This document shows positions 54,724 through 62,636 of a DNA stretch of 64,000 nucleotides, in pieces (position 1 is the stretch's first letter; the number at the start of each line of letters is the position of its first letter). The DNA is from DATGZX01 sp035296965 (GTDB lineage Bacteria; Planctomycetota; Planctomycetia; Gemmatales; Gemmataceae): positions 5,349 through 69,348 of the forward strand of contig DATGZX010000055.1 in assembly GCA_035296965.1 (NCBI GenBank), in the 5' to 3' direction. The notes beneath the pieces are model-generated. The model searched no databases and was not told the DNA's origin. It saw only the letters and a program-made list of their open reading frames with translations. A program made the position numbers and the translations under genes.

Positions 54724-54762
54724 GTGCGCACCCCACGCTTTTGTTCCGTTCCCAGCGCTTCT

Positions 54763-55404
54763 TCACCTGCTCCAGATGTACACGACCGTGAATACCACGA
54801 TCCAGACGCCGTCCACAAAATGCCAGTACCAGGAAACCATTTCGATCGCAATCGGGTTGCTGGTCGTTAGCTTGCGGCGGAGCACCAAAGCGAGCACGAT
54901 CAGCATAGCGACCACGCCCATCGTGACATGCAGGGCGTGGAATCCCACCAAGGTATAGTAGGTCGTGCCAAACATATTGCGGCTGATGGTCAAGTGCTCA
55001 CGAAAGATCAGCTGGCTCCATTCGTAAGCCGTGCCGAGCAGGAACGCAGCTCCCAGAACAATGGTAGCCGACCACCAGGAGACAAAAGTCGAACCGCCAC
55101 CGAGCCTCAGCGACTTGTCCGCCATGTGGATGGTCGCGCTGCTCGAGAGAAGGCAGATGGTCGTGCCAATCACTAATGGCAGCGATAAAACTGCCGGGGT
55201 GGGGCCGACGTCGCTTCTGCCTACAAAAGTGATGTAGGTCACGATCAACGTGCTGAAAAAAGCCACCTCTGAGAGCAAGAAACTTATCATCCCCCAGTGA
55301 GCAGGCGTCAACGGAGGCGAAGCCTGCGAATGGCCATGCCCCCCGACGGCTGGCACTGCCAGCGGTGGAACTGGATTGCTTGCCGCACTCGCCATGACTC
55401 GCAT
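54763..55404 (-). CDS. coxC: Haem-copper oxidase subunit III
   Basis: 213 residues with five hydrophobic segments, the short form of subunit III typical of bacterial caa3/bo-type oxidases. Family signatures include HWGMISFLLSEVAFFSTLIV, SATIHMADKSLR and the final helices VGFHALHVTMGVVAMLI and EMVSWYWHFVDGVWIVVFTVVYI. It stabilises the active site and proton uptake. ATG 55404 or the in-frame ATG at 55395 may be the start. It is separated from coxA by a 53-bp palindrome, and from the duplicated membrane protein gene by 39 bases. Confidence 0.95.
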   Translation of the reverse strand: MRVMASAASNPVPPLAVPAVGGHGHSQASPPLTPAHWGMISFLLSEVAFFSTLIVTYITFVGRSDVGPTPAVLSLPLVIGTTICLLSSSATIHMADKSLRLGGGSTFVSWWSATIVLGAAFLLGTAYEWSQLIFREHLTISRNMFGTTYYTLVGFHALHVTMGVVAMLIVLALVLRRKLTTSNPIAIEMVSWYWHFVDGVWIVVFTVVYIWSR

Positions 55405-55454
55405 CCCCCGGGGATAGGACGGCCGATCTCTACACGACCGTGCACGATTCCGCC

Positions 55455-55507
55455 GATACTAGCCCGAAGCGTCAGCGAGGACCTCGCTGACGCTTCGGGC
55501 TAGTATC
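55455..55507. repeat. 53-bp palindrome family B, copy 2
   Basis: A perfect palindrome with 26-base arms and a single central A, beginning GATACTAGCCCGAAGCGTC. It lies between coxA and coxC, within the oxidase operon. It matches the copy at 29387-29439 in length and outer sequence. Confidence 0.93.
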
Positions 55508-55541
55508 AGCAGATGTGCACACGCTCATTTTGATGCTCTGC

Positions 55542-57185
55542 CTATTCGTATTTCCAATCCGGATCATCCGGGTGCTTCAAGTCCCAAAGCGGCCGCCGGC
55601 TGCGCACAATCGGGATCGTCTCGAAGTTATAAGAAGGTGGCGGCGAAGTGGTCGCCCACTCCAGAGTCCAGGCATTCCATGGATCGGAGCCGGCGGGCTT
55701 GCCCTTCCAAAGTGATGCGACCAGATTGTAGGCAAAAACGGCGAAACTCGGCGCCTGGATGAACGCCCCGATGGTGGTCAACTGGTTCCAGAACGCCCAG
55801 CCGCGATCCACGTCGTAAGTGTAGATGCGCCGCGGCATGCCGAGGAGTCCCGAAATATGCATGGGTCCAAACGTGAGCATGAAGCCGATATATAAAAGCC
55901 AGAAATGCCAACGAGCCAGGCGTTCGGAAAGCATGCGCCCGGTCGCCTTGGGGTACCAGTAGTAAATGGCAGCGAATACGCCGAACACCGTTCCACCAAT
56001 CAGCACCCAATGAAAGTGGCCGACCACGAAGTAGCTGTCGGTAAGCTGGAAATCGAACGGAGCCACCGCCAGCATGATGCCGGTCAGGCCGCCGATCAGG
56101 AACATCGACAGAAATCCGAATGCAAAGAGCATGGGCGAAGCGAAGGAGAGCCTGCCGCCGTACATCGTGGCCAGCCAGTTGAAGAACTTGATCCCGGTGG
56201 GAACGGAAACGATCAAGCTCGCCGCGACGAAGAAAAGATCCTGGGTGCGTGTCATGCCGACGGCGAACATGTGGTGAGCCCACACGCCGAAGGTGATGAA
56301 CGCGATCGCCATGGTGGCCGCGGCCATGAATTCATAGCCGAAGAGCACCTTGCGGGAGAAGACAGGGATCACCTCGGAAATGATTCCGAACACCGGCAAG
56401 ATCAGGATGTAAACCTCCGGGTGTCCGAAGAACCAAAACAGGTGCTGCCACAGATATGCTGAACCGCCGTTCTGCACGTCGAAGAAATGGGCCCCGAGCT
56501 GGCGGTCAAATAAGACCATGATCAGGGCAGCGGTCAAAGGAGGTAGGGCCAAGAGGATTTGAAAGGAAGTCCAGAGCATGGTCCAGACGAAAAAGGGGAT
56601 TTTGCCCAATGTCATGCCTGGCGCGCGCATGCCCAAAATGGTGGCGAGAAAATTGATGCCCGCGGTGGTCGTACCGACGCCGCTGACAATGAGCCCCAGC
56701 GCCCAAAGATCGGTGGCCTGGCTGCGGGCGAACGTGCGCTCTGTTAAAGGTGCATACGCAAACCAACCGATGGCAGGCGCGCCGCCGGTGGCAAAGCTGA
56801 AGTAGACGAGCAGGCCGCCGAAGAATGTCGCCCAGAACCCCATGGCGTTCAGCCGCGGGAAAGCCATGTCGCGCGCCCCGATCATCAACGGCACCAGATA
56901 GTTGCCGAGGCCAATGAGGATCGGCATGCCCATGAAGAAGACCATGGTCGTGCCGTGCATCGTGAACAGCTGATTGAAGGTGTCGGGCCCCACGAGATTG
57001 TTCCGTGGCCAGAATAGCTGGGCGCGGATCACCATGGCCTCGCAGCCGGCGATGATCAGGAAGACAATGGCCATGAGGACATACATAATGCCGATCTTTT
57101 TGTGATCGACTGTTGTAACCCAGTCATGGAGCATCGCCGGCCACGGCGCTGTAGCAAGCGTTCGCTCTTGCTCGACGATTGCCAT
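55542..57185 (-). CDS. coxA: Cytochrome c oxidase subunit I
   Basis: 547 residues with twelve membrane helices. Catalytic residues are visible: low-spin haem histidine in TMHGTTMVFF, CuB and cross-linked tyrosine in GHPEVYILILP, CuB histidines in VWAHHMF, and the haem a/a3 ligands in VVGHFHWVLIGG. The glutamate in GHPEVY places it in the A1 class with a D-channel. Start 57185 is chosen because AGAGGA precedes it and the canonical N-terminus begins there; the frame is open to 57341, but this part is repeat-derived. coxB lies upstream after 370 bases filled with repeats. Confidence 0.97.
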   Translation of the reverse strand: MAIVEQERTLATAPWPAMLHDWVTTVDHKKIGIMYVLMAIVFLIIAGCEAMVIRAQLFWPRNNLVGPDTFNQLFTMHGTTMVFFMGMPILIGLGNYLVPLMIGARDMAFPRLNAMGFWATFFGGLLVYFSFATGGAPAIGWFAYAPLTERTFARSQATDLWALGLIVSGVGTTTAGINFLATILGMRAPGMTLGKIPFFVWTMLWTSFQILLALPPLTAALIMVLFDRQLGAHFFDVQNGGSAYLWQHLFWFFGHPEVYILILPVFGIISEVIPVFSRKVLFGYEFMAAATMAIAFITFGVWAHHMFAVGMTRTQDLFFVAASLIVSVPTGIKFFNWLATMYGGRLSFASPMLFAFGFLSMFLIGGLTGIMLAVAPFDFQLTDSYFVVGHFHWVLIGGTVFGVFAAIYYWYPKATGRMLSERLARWHFWLLYIGFMLTFGPMHISGLLGMPRRIYTYDVDRGWAFWNQLTTIGAFIQAPSFAVFAYNLVASLWKGKPAGSDPWNAWTLEWATTSPPPSYNFETIPIVRSRRPLWDLKHPDDPDWKYE

Positions 57186-57263
57186 GCTGTCCTCTCTTCC
57201 TCTTCGCGACTCGGCATCCGAAATGCGTCGCAGACGATTTGCCAGTCTGTCGTTTGCACCCGG

Positions 57264-57427
57264 CCCTTGGGGCGAGCGGCAGCGATTGATCTCCCCTCGC
57301 CCCGGTACTCCGGGGAGAGGGGTCGGGGGTGAGGGGGACATAGTCCTTGCAACAACTGCACGCTCTAGCGAGCGATGCTAACCCCCTCACCCCTGCCCCT
57401 CTCCCCCGAGTACAGGGGAGAGGGGAA
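57264..57427. repeat. Palindromic repeat family A, copy 5
   Basis: The left half is nearly identical to copies 3 and 4 (CTTGGGGCGAGCGGCAGCG, then TCTCCCCTCGCCCCGG). The right half is diverged (CCCCTCACCCCTGCCCCTC). It lies in the coxB-coxA gap, where a hairpin would affect the transcript between the two main oxidase subunits. Confidence 0.88.
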
Positions 57428-57492
57428 AAGGCGCAACACTCCTAGACAAGAGCACTAGCCGAATATGGCCGTCTTATCAGCGGTTTTCATCA

Positions 57493-57558
57493 GCTCACCC
57501 CCGACCCCTCTCCCCCGAAGCGGGGGCGAGGGGAGATTATAACCTGTCCCTCGCCTAG
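57493..57558. repeat. Palindromic repeat family A, half copy
   Basis: Only the right half of the element is present: TCACCCCCGACCCCTCTCCC, then GGGGGCGAGGGGAGATTAT and CCCTCGCCTAG. Its end overlaps the TAG stop codon of coxB (57555-57557), so the last codons of coxB abut or include repeat sequence. Confidence 0.85.
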
Positions 57559-58571
57559 CGAAGCGTCGACAAGTACTGCACGATAAGATCGCGATCCCTT
57601 TCGCTCAAACCAAAGGCCGGCATCAAGCAGCCTGGTTTAATCTTTTGAGGGTCGTTTACCCACTGACGCAGGTTCTCCGGAGTATTGGGGACCATGCCCG
57701 CGGCGAATGTCTGCCGGCTCATCAGGTGAGTCAGGTCCGGCGCGTAAGTTCCTTGCGCGGGCGTACCGCGGACGCGGTGGCAGTTGATGCAAGATTGCGC
57801 GAGGAACGCGGTCTGACCTTGCCGCACTCCCGGATCGTCGAAGGCCGGCCTCTGCTCAGCCTCCAGCCAGCGCTCGAACTCCTCCGGCGACTCGACGACC
57901 ACACGGATGAGCATGTTCGCATGTTGCGTGCCGCAATACTCGGCACACTGGCCAACGTAGAGACCTGCTTCGCCCGTCTGAAACCACATGGTGTTGGTTC
58001 GTCCGGGGATGAGATCTGTTTTTCCCGCTAACCTGGGTACCCAGTAGCTATGACAGACGTCCGCGGATTTCAGCGTCAAGAAAACCGGCCGATTCACGTC
58101 GCCCTTGCTCACGGGAATGTGCAGCTCGTTGGCCGTGGTGAAGCCCAGTTCCCGACCGTTGTAATATTCGTAGTTGTACTCCCACCACCACTGCCGGCCG
58201 ACTACCGTGACGAAGAGCGTGTTGTCATCCGGCTTGGGCTTGGGAGGCGTGATCTTGACGTCCCAGAGCGTGCGCGTCGTGACGAGCACGAGGACGAATA
58301 CGATCATCGTCGGTGCCGCTGTCCAGGCAATTTCGATGGGTTTGCTGCCGTATACCTGTGGCGGCTCCATCGTTTGGGCAACCGGCTTGCGGCGGAAACG
58401 GATGATCGAATAGAAGAGGACGCCTTCGACAACGAGAAAAATGAACCCGGTAATCGCAAAAACGAGGACGGAAAGGACGCGGATCGACTCGGCAGGAGGC
58501 GAAGCCGGATCGAAGATCGAAAGATTCTGGCTCGGATTGTCGCCTAATGCGAACAAGAGAGGAAGGCTCAT
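57555..58571 (-). CDS. coxB: Cytochrome c oxidase subunit II with fused cytochrome c
   Basis: 338 residues. Two membrane helices (SVLVFAITGFIFLVVEGVLF and IAWTAAPTMIVFVLVLVTTR) are followed by the cupredoxin domain with its CuA site (CHSYWVP for the first histidine; CAEYCGTQHANM for Cys, Cys, His and Met ligands) and VGRQWWWEYNYE. A C-terminal class I cytochrome c (CINCHRVRG ... CLMPAFGLSE) makes this a caa3-type subunit. Start 58571 is preferred because GGAGG is seven bases upstream. It is the first gene of the long respiratory run. Confidence 0.96.
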   Translation of the reverse strand: MSLPLLFALGDNPSQNLSIFDPASPPAESIRVLSVLVFAITGFIFLVVEGVLFYSIIRFRRKPVAQTMEPPQVYGSKPIEIAWTAAPTMIVFVLVLVTTRTLWDVKITPPKPKPDDNTLFVTVVGRQWWWEYNYEYYNGRELGFTTANELHIPVSKGDVNRPVFLTLKSADVCHSYWVPRLAGKTDLIPGRTNTMWFQTGEAGLYVGQCAEYCGTQHANMLIRVVVESPEEFERWLEAEQRPAFDDPGVRQGQTAFLAQSCINCHRVRGTPAQGTYAPDLTHLMSRQTFAAGMVPNTPENLRQWVNDPQKIKPGCLMPAFGLSERDRDLIVQYLSTLR

Positions 58572-58759
58572 CTCCATGCCTCCGGGCCAATACCGCGCAC
58601 GCCTGCCGCCGCAAGAGGAGAACGCTGGCTGCACTTTTTCCTGCCAACAGCCCGCCAAGACTTGCGAACTGCTTGCATGGGGTTATTTTGTAGGATCTCC
58701 GGCCTTCGTCCGGTAGGGGGGCGCGAATCGTTCTTGTTCTCCGCATCTGGGCTATTCGG

Positions 58760-59377
58760 TCACTTGCCGGGGCGACGGCCCGATTTGTCCGGAGCGCGTT
58801 TGGACACCGCGGAGCTTTTCGCATCCAGAAAACGAAATAATTCGTCTTTCCATTCTCTGGCGTAATCCACGCCAATGCGCTTGGTAGCGGCTAGCTGCGG
58901 CTGATAGTTTGGATCGTTCAGCAGGAAGATGTCACTGCCGGTCAAATCGATGCCGTTCTGCGCCCGTGTGATGTGCAGTGCCCGCGTGAATTTGCCGGGC
59001 CCGGAGAGATCCGCTTCCCAGCCGTCGAGAGGCTCGGCGGCGCGGATCAGAACGGCCTGTGCATCTCCTTCCACGCTTGCGACAATGTTGAACATTTCGT
59101 ACATGCCATAGATGAAGTAGACGTAAGCGCGCCCACCCGGCCCGAACATGACTTCGGTACGGCGCGTGCGGCCCTTGGAGGCGTGACAGGCGAGGTCATG
59201 CGCGCCAACATAGGCTTCGGTTTCAACGATCCGCGCTCGGTATTCCTTTCGATGCACGCGACGGACGAGAATGGTTCCGATCAATTCAGGAGCAAGCGCC
59301 AGTGCAGGCCGTTGGAAGAAGGCATGCCCTACCTTCTTAAGCATTTCTCCCGAAGCTGCCGAGGAGTTCCGTTTCAC
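58760..59377 (-). CDS. mpg: 3-methyladenine DNA glycosylase (Mpg/AAG family)
   Basis: 205 residues. The family signature is clear: APELIGTILVRR, RIVETEAYVGAHDLACHASKGRT, the catalytic Glu in ETEAY, and FGPGGRAYVYFIYGMYEMFNIV. It removes alkylated purines from DNA, starting base-excision repair. GTG 59377 is chosen because AAGGA lies seven bases upstream and the length then fits the family; an ATG at 59344 and a longer frame to 59488 are alternatives. Residues at the C-terminus are basic and not part of the fold. It stands alone between the oxidase and pteridine reductase genes. Confidence 0.92.
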   Translation of the reverse strand: MKRNSSAASGEMLKKVGHAFFQRPALALAPELIGTILVRRVHRKEYRARIVETEAYVGAHDLACHASKGRTRRTEVMFGPGGRAYVYFIYGMYEMFNIVASVEGDAQAVLIRAAEPLDGWEADLSGPGKFTRALHITRAQNGIDLTGSDIFLLNDPNYQPQLAATKRIGVDYAREWKDELFRFLDAKSSAVSKRAPDKSGRRPGK

Positions 59378-59439
59378 GATGAATTCCTTCGCGCCGGGCG
59401 GAGAGAAAGGCAAGAAGGGCCACTGAGCGCGCAGCTTCC

Positions 59440-60195
59440 TCAATAGCCACGCGCATAGATCGTGCGGCCGCCATCCACGTGCAGACAATCTCCCGTGACA
59501 AAGTCATTGTCGATGCAATACAGGACGGCCTGGGCGATGTTCTCCGGTCGACCCTCGCGCTTCACGAGCGTCGCGTCGATGGCCTCTTGTCTCTCAGCCT
59601 TGGGCAAGTCCGGCGGCAGCAGAACCGGACCTGGCAGAATGCAGTTCGCTCGAACGCGCGGATTGCGTGTTCCCAGCTCGACGGCCAGGCAGCGCGTCAT
59701 GCCTGGGATGGCAGCTTTGGATGGGAAATAGGCGGCGTAGTTCAGATAGGGTCTGCTTTCTGCCCAGTCGCCGAACGTTACGATGCAGCCTCCCTCTGGC
59801 TGCTGGACCATCGCCAGCCCGGCCTTCTGGCAACAGAGAAACGTGCCCAAGGTGTTGGTCTCGAAATGCAGACGCACATCTGCGGCCGTCACGTCTTCTA
59901 AGCGCTTGCTCTTCCAGATGGCCGCACAATTCACCAAAACGTCTAGCCTGCCGAATTGATGGATAACGGCGCGGATGAGGATGTCAACCGATTGCTCATC
60001 CGTGAGGTCCGCTTGGAGTGCGACCGCCTCCATTCCTTGACTGCGAAAGTGGGCCACGCTCTCATTCGCCTCCTTTGCCGAACTGCGATAATGGACGATG
60101 AGTGCGTAGCCGCGATTCGCCAGGGCTTCAGCGATATGGGAACCGATGCGGCGCTTGCCGCTGCCGGTGATCAAAGCCACTTTGACGGCAGGCAT
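59440..60195 (-). CDS. Pteridine reductase-like SDR oxidoreductase
   Basis: 251 residues with a Rossmann fold. The N-terminal motif is TGSGKRRIG (residues 10-18), matching TGxxxRxG of pteridine reductases rather than the usual TGxxxGxG of FabG. The catalytic set is Asp143, Tyr156, Lys160 with the spacing of PTR1 (Asp then +13 Tyr, +4 Lys), while classical SDRs have Ser in place of the Asp. NCAA (89-92) replaces NNAG. NADPH-dependent reduction of dihydropterins is therefore likely, as in FolM/PTR1, but another substrate is possible. GGGGAGG is six bases before the ATG. Confidence 0.85.
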   Translation of the reverse strand: MPAVKVALITGSGKRRIGSHIAEALANRGYALIVHYRSSAKEANESVAHFRSQGMEAVALQADLTDEQSVDILIRAVIHQFGRLDVLVNCAAIWKSKRLEDVTAADVRLHFETNTLGTFLCCQKAGLAMVQQPEGGCIVTFGDWAESRPYLNYAAYFPSKAAIPGMTRCLAVELGTRNPRVRANCILPGPVLLPPDLPKAERQEAIDATLVKREGRPENIAQAVLYCIDNDFVTGDCLHVDGGRTIYARGY

Positions 60196-60255
60196 AGCAA
60201 TCCTCCCCGATTCAAGAACGACGTCCTCAACGAGCGAGAACCAAGAACTTCTAGA

Positions 60256-61014
60256 TTACTTCAGCAAGGCGGCAAGTTCAGCGACGGCCAAGGCATCAGT
60301 CGCATCATAGCGGTCTTCCATTGTTTTGGGAGTACTCCCAAATGTGACGTGAGGGCGTGCGGACACGGAGGAGTCCGGCCTGCGCGTGCGCAGCGAGGCA
60401 TGGACCTGGTCGCAGCCGGTGCGAGCAAGCACATCGCCAACCGTGAACCGATTGATGCCGCCGGCCGGCAGGATCTCGATTCGACCTGCCGCCCTTTTCA
60501 TAAGTTTGGCGATCAGAGTGACCCCGTTGTATGCACTCTCTTCCTGCCCGCTGGTCATGAGGCGTTTCACACCAAGATCGACGAGTTGCTCCAGGGCGCC
60601 AAGTGGCTCGGGAGTGACGTCGAACGCGCGGTGAAACACCACCTCGCTCCTTTCTGCTTGCTGGACGATCTTGCGGCAGCAGTCCACGTCGATCTCACCG
60701 TCGTCGGTCAAGATGCCGAAGGCGATCCCATCGGCGCCATGTTCCAATGCCAGGTCAATGTCACGTTGCATCACAAGGAAATCCGCGGCGCTATAGGCGA
60801 AACCACCGCTGCGCGGCCGGATCATGACGATGACCGGCAGGTTGACGGTACGTTTTACTTCCATGAGCGTGCCCAGGGATGGTGTCAGTCCACCTAGTGC
60901 CAGGGCAGCATTCAACTCGACCCGATCGGCGCCGGCGGCCTGCGCGCTTTGGGCATCTCCCACCGAGGCGATGCAGACTTCCAGGAGGACGCGCTTGTCG
61001 TGAGGTGTTTTCAT
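60256..61014 (-). CDS. cutC: CutC family copper homeostasis protein
   Basis: 252 residues forming one TIM barrel. The family pattern is clear: LEVCIASVGDAQSAQAAGAD, RVELNAALALGGLTPSLG, VIVMIRPRSGGFAYS, DGIAFGILTDDGEID, EVVFHRAFDVT, KRLMTSGQE and ILPAGGINRFTV. CutC binds copper or acts in its homeostasis; its biochemical activity is unsettled. Start 61014 is chosen as the family N-terminus; the open frame to 61473 before it shows no similarity and is treated as non-coding. It is 60 bases downstream of the pteridine reductase gene's start and separate from it. Confidence 0.93.
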   Translation of the reverse strand: MKTPHDKRVLLEVCIASVGDAQSAQAAGADRVELNAALALGGLTPSLGTLMEVKRTVNLPVIVMIRPRSGGFAYSAADFLVMQRDIDLALEHGADGIAFGILTDDGEIDVDCCRKIVQQAERSEVVFHRAFDVTPEPLGALEQLVDLGVKRLMTSGQEESAYNGVTLIAKLMKRAAGRIEILPAGGINRFTVGDVLARTGCDQVHASLRTRRPDSSVSARPHVTFGSTPKTMEDRYDATDALAVAELAALLK

Positions 61015-61049
61015 AGGTGTTCCAAAACACTGCATCCACGATTCTGCAT

Positions 61050-61089
61050 CAAAACGGCCTTGCACACCAATGAAAATGGATTGCGATTC
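61050..61089. repeat. Short diverged repeat, copy 1 (second copy at 62850-62889)
   Basis: About 34 of 40 bases agree with 62850-62889, including the shared ending AATGGATTGCGATTC. The two copies are exactly 1800 bases apart and flank the accessory block. Confidence 0.7.
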
Positions 61090-61124
61090 AGGAGGAGCCG
61101 GACGCTCCATCACGTGCTCTTTTC

Positions 61125-61215
61125 GTTCTGTGCCGACCTCTTTCACTCTGCTCGCTTGCAACTCCTGAGCCGGATTCACTCGGCGTATCCGGCGACAGAC
61201 GGTGACGGTGCCGAC
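61125..61215. repeat. Imperfect direct repeat, copy 1 (second copy about 62440-62530)
   Basis: Both copies share TTCACTCTG, GCCGGATTCACTCG (61169-61182 and 62486-62499) and GACGG(T/C)GACGGT in the same order and spacing, with scattered differences. The pair brackets the small gene, the HNH N-terminal fragment and the toxin-antitoxin genes. Confidence 0.6.
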
Positions 61216-61261
61216 TGACTGCACAGTTGTCGCTGGACACCGCGGGACGCCACGACATTCC

Positions 61262-61290
61262 TTCATTCGTATTCCTCCTCGTAGTATAAT
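61262..61290 (+). promoter_or_regulatory. Promoter with perfect TATAAT giving a probable leaderless start
   Basis: TATAAT (61285-61290) with TTCATT 17 bases upstream. Transcription would begin about seven bases after the -10 box, at or next to the ATG at 61297, and no ribosome-binding site precedes that ATG. Confidence 0.5.
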
Positions 61291-61296
61291 CCGAGC

Positions 61297-61566
61297 ATGA
61301 AGACAAAGAATTCTGCCACCGTCCTCGACCAGCTTGTGGCTCCGCTGGGCGACTGCCTGACGCCGGAATCGGCCCGACGGTTGCTTGCGCTGAAGGCCGA
61401 TCCCAAACTGCAAGCGCTCGTAGACGACTTGGCTGGGCGTCATAGCCGTGGCATGCTTACACCCGAAGAGCAAGCCGAATATGGCGGCTACGTTTACTTC
61501 GATACTTTCGTTGCCATCCTAAAGTCGAAGGCCCGCCAGCTCCTGGCCCCTAGCCGCGGTGAATAA
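61297..61566 (+). CDS. Small helical protein paired with an HNH endonuclease gene
   Basis: 89 residues. The pattern LGDCLTPESARRLLALKADPKLQALVDDLAGRH then GMLTPEEQAEYGGYV is one I know from small planctomycete proteins encoded directly before HNH endonucleases of the kind that follows. Its role is unknown; an immunity or partner function is often assumed. The stop overlaps the next start (TAATG), implying coupled translation. The promoter ends seven bases before the ATG, so the mRNA may be leaderless. The HNH partner is now broken. Confidence 0.75.
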   Translation: MKTKNSATVLDQLVAPLGDCLTPESARRLLALKADPKLQALVDDLAGRHSRGMLTPEEQAEYGGYVYFDTFVAILKSKARQLLAPSRGE

Positions 61567-61715
61567 TGGATGCTGCGCTCCGAGCCTTCGTCCGAGAGCG
61601 GGCAGGCCGGCGTTGCGAATACTGCCATCTTCGTGAAGAAGACGCCGGCACGCTTGCGTTCCAGATCGAGCACATCATTGCCAAGCAGCATGGAGGCACG
61701 GACGATCCCTCTGAT
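61566..61715 (+). pseudogene. HNH endonuclease, N-terminal fragment
   Basis: About 50 residues match the start of the small planctomycete HNH family: FVRERAGRRCEYCHL, then IEHIIAKQHGGTDDPSD. The zinc cysteine pair (CEYC) and the first catalytic histidine (IEHI) are present. The second half, expected to hold the NLA.AC..CN..KG part, is missing; the frame runs into unrelated sequence and stops at 61763. A matching C-terminal fragment is found at 62637-62828 in the same frame. The product cannot be a complete nuclease. Confidence 0.8.
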
Positions 61716-61866
61716 AGAATCTGTTACTCACGGCGTAGTCAGACGTCGGCGAAGCCGATCTAGGTCCCTGCAGGTCAGCAGTTCTTTTGAGAGCAGTGTG
61801 GGCCGCGTAACCGGCCGGGTGATGGTGTGAACTGAGTTAACCTGCGCAGGGAAAATGGAGGCAAAG

Positions 61867-62088
61867 ATGACAACGGTCCTCGAACAAGCAATGCATCTCA
61901 GCGTCGAGGAAAAACTCGATCTGATCTCGGCACTTTGGGAAAGCATGGCTGAGCATCCGGAGTGTATTCCCGTTCCGGACTGGCAATTAAAGGAACTCGA
62001 GCGGCGGATCGAAGCGCAGCAGAACGACCCGCAGCCCGGCCAAACCTGGAACAAGGTCAAGCGAGAGATTCGCAGTGGCAAGAAATAA
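61867..62088 (+). CDS. Antitoxin of the addiction-module (TIGR02574/PF09720) type
   Basis: 73 residues: VLEQAMHLSVEEKLDLISALWESM then the acidic/hydrophobic linker and a tail with a WNKVKREIRSG ending, typical of the short antitoxins that pair with ParE/RelE toxins. The N-terminal half is helical and expected to dimerise; the C-terminal half should wrap the toxin. ATG 61867 is chosen because GGAGG is six bases upstream; an ATG at 61855 is the alternative. It overlaps the toxin gene by 14 bases. Confidence 0.92.
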   Translation: MTTVLEQAMHLSVEEKLDLISALWESMAEHPECIPVPDWQLKELERRIEAQQNDPQPGQTWNKVKREIRSGKK

Positions 62089-62383
62089 ATTGCCCGTTTT
62101 GCTGGCAGCGGCGAAACGCGATGTCAAAAAGGCCTACCAATGGTACGAAGAGCAGAAGCCCGGCTTGGGCGAAGTGTTTCTTGAGCGCGTGGAAGAATGC
62201 TTGAGGGCCATCGCACGCAGTCCCAAAGCATTTCAACCCGTTGCGAAAGACGCGCGCCGAGCGAATGTCAAGCAGTTCCCGTACGTGATCTTCTACCGCA
62301 TTGAGGCCAAAGCGATTTACGTCTATTCGGTCTTCCATACCTCGCAAAATCTGCAGCAATGGATGGATCGGCTGGCCGATTGA
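62075..62383 (+). CDS. ParE/RelE-family toxin
   Basis: 102 residues with the RelE/ParE fold pattern: AAAKRDVKKAYQWYEEQKPGLGEVFLERVEECLRAI, then FQPVAKDARRANVKQFPYVIFYRIEAKAIYVYSVFHTSQN. The family includes gyrase poisons (ParE) and ribosome-dependent ribonucleases (RelE); no residue here decides between them, though the FPYVIFYRI strand is common in ParE-like members. The start is GTG 62075, inside the antitoxin gene, so expression is coupled. The module lies inside the broken HNH gene. Confidence 0.92.
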   Translation: MARNKLPVLLAAAKRDVKKAYQWYEEQKPGLGEVFLERVEECLRAIARSPKAFQPVAKDARRANVKQFPYVIFYRIEAKAIYVYSVFHTSQNLQQWMDRLAD

Positions 62384-62636
62384 CGAAAAAAGCTACGATT
62401 CCTGCCATCTTTCTACGCTCTGAACCGCTTCTCTTGGTCTCCGTTTTCTGACCTCCTTCACTCTGATCTCCTTTACAACTCTAGCGCCGGATTCACTCGA
62501 TGCCTTCGCTGACCGACGGCGACGGTCCGCGCTCGCGGGACGGCGTCGGCCAGAAGCGCCCAATAACACTTTGCGGAACACGTCTAGCCGGCCCAGCCGG
62601 GTTGGCGGCCACTGCCGCTCGACGAAGGGATTGTTC

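Noticed and set aside
55542..57341. Longer CoxA starting at 57341
   Set aside because: The extra 52 residues are encoded by palindromic repeat and spacer; the canonical N-terminus with a ribosome-binding site starts at 57185.
60256..61473. CutC protein extended to 405 residues
   Set aside because: The first 153 residues have no similarity to the family and overlap a repeat; the barrel begins just after ATG 61014.
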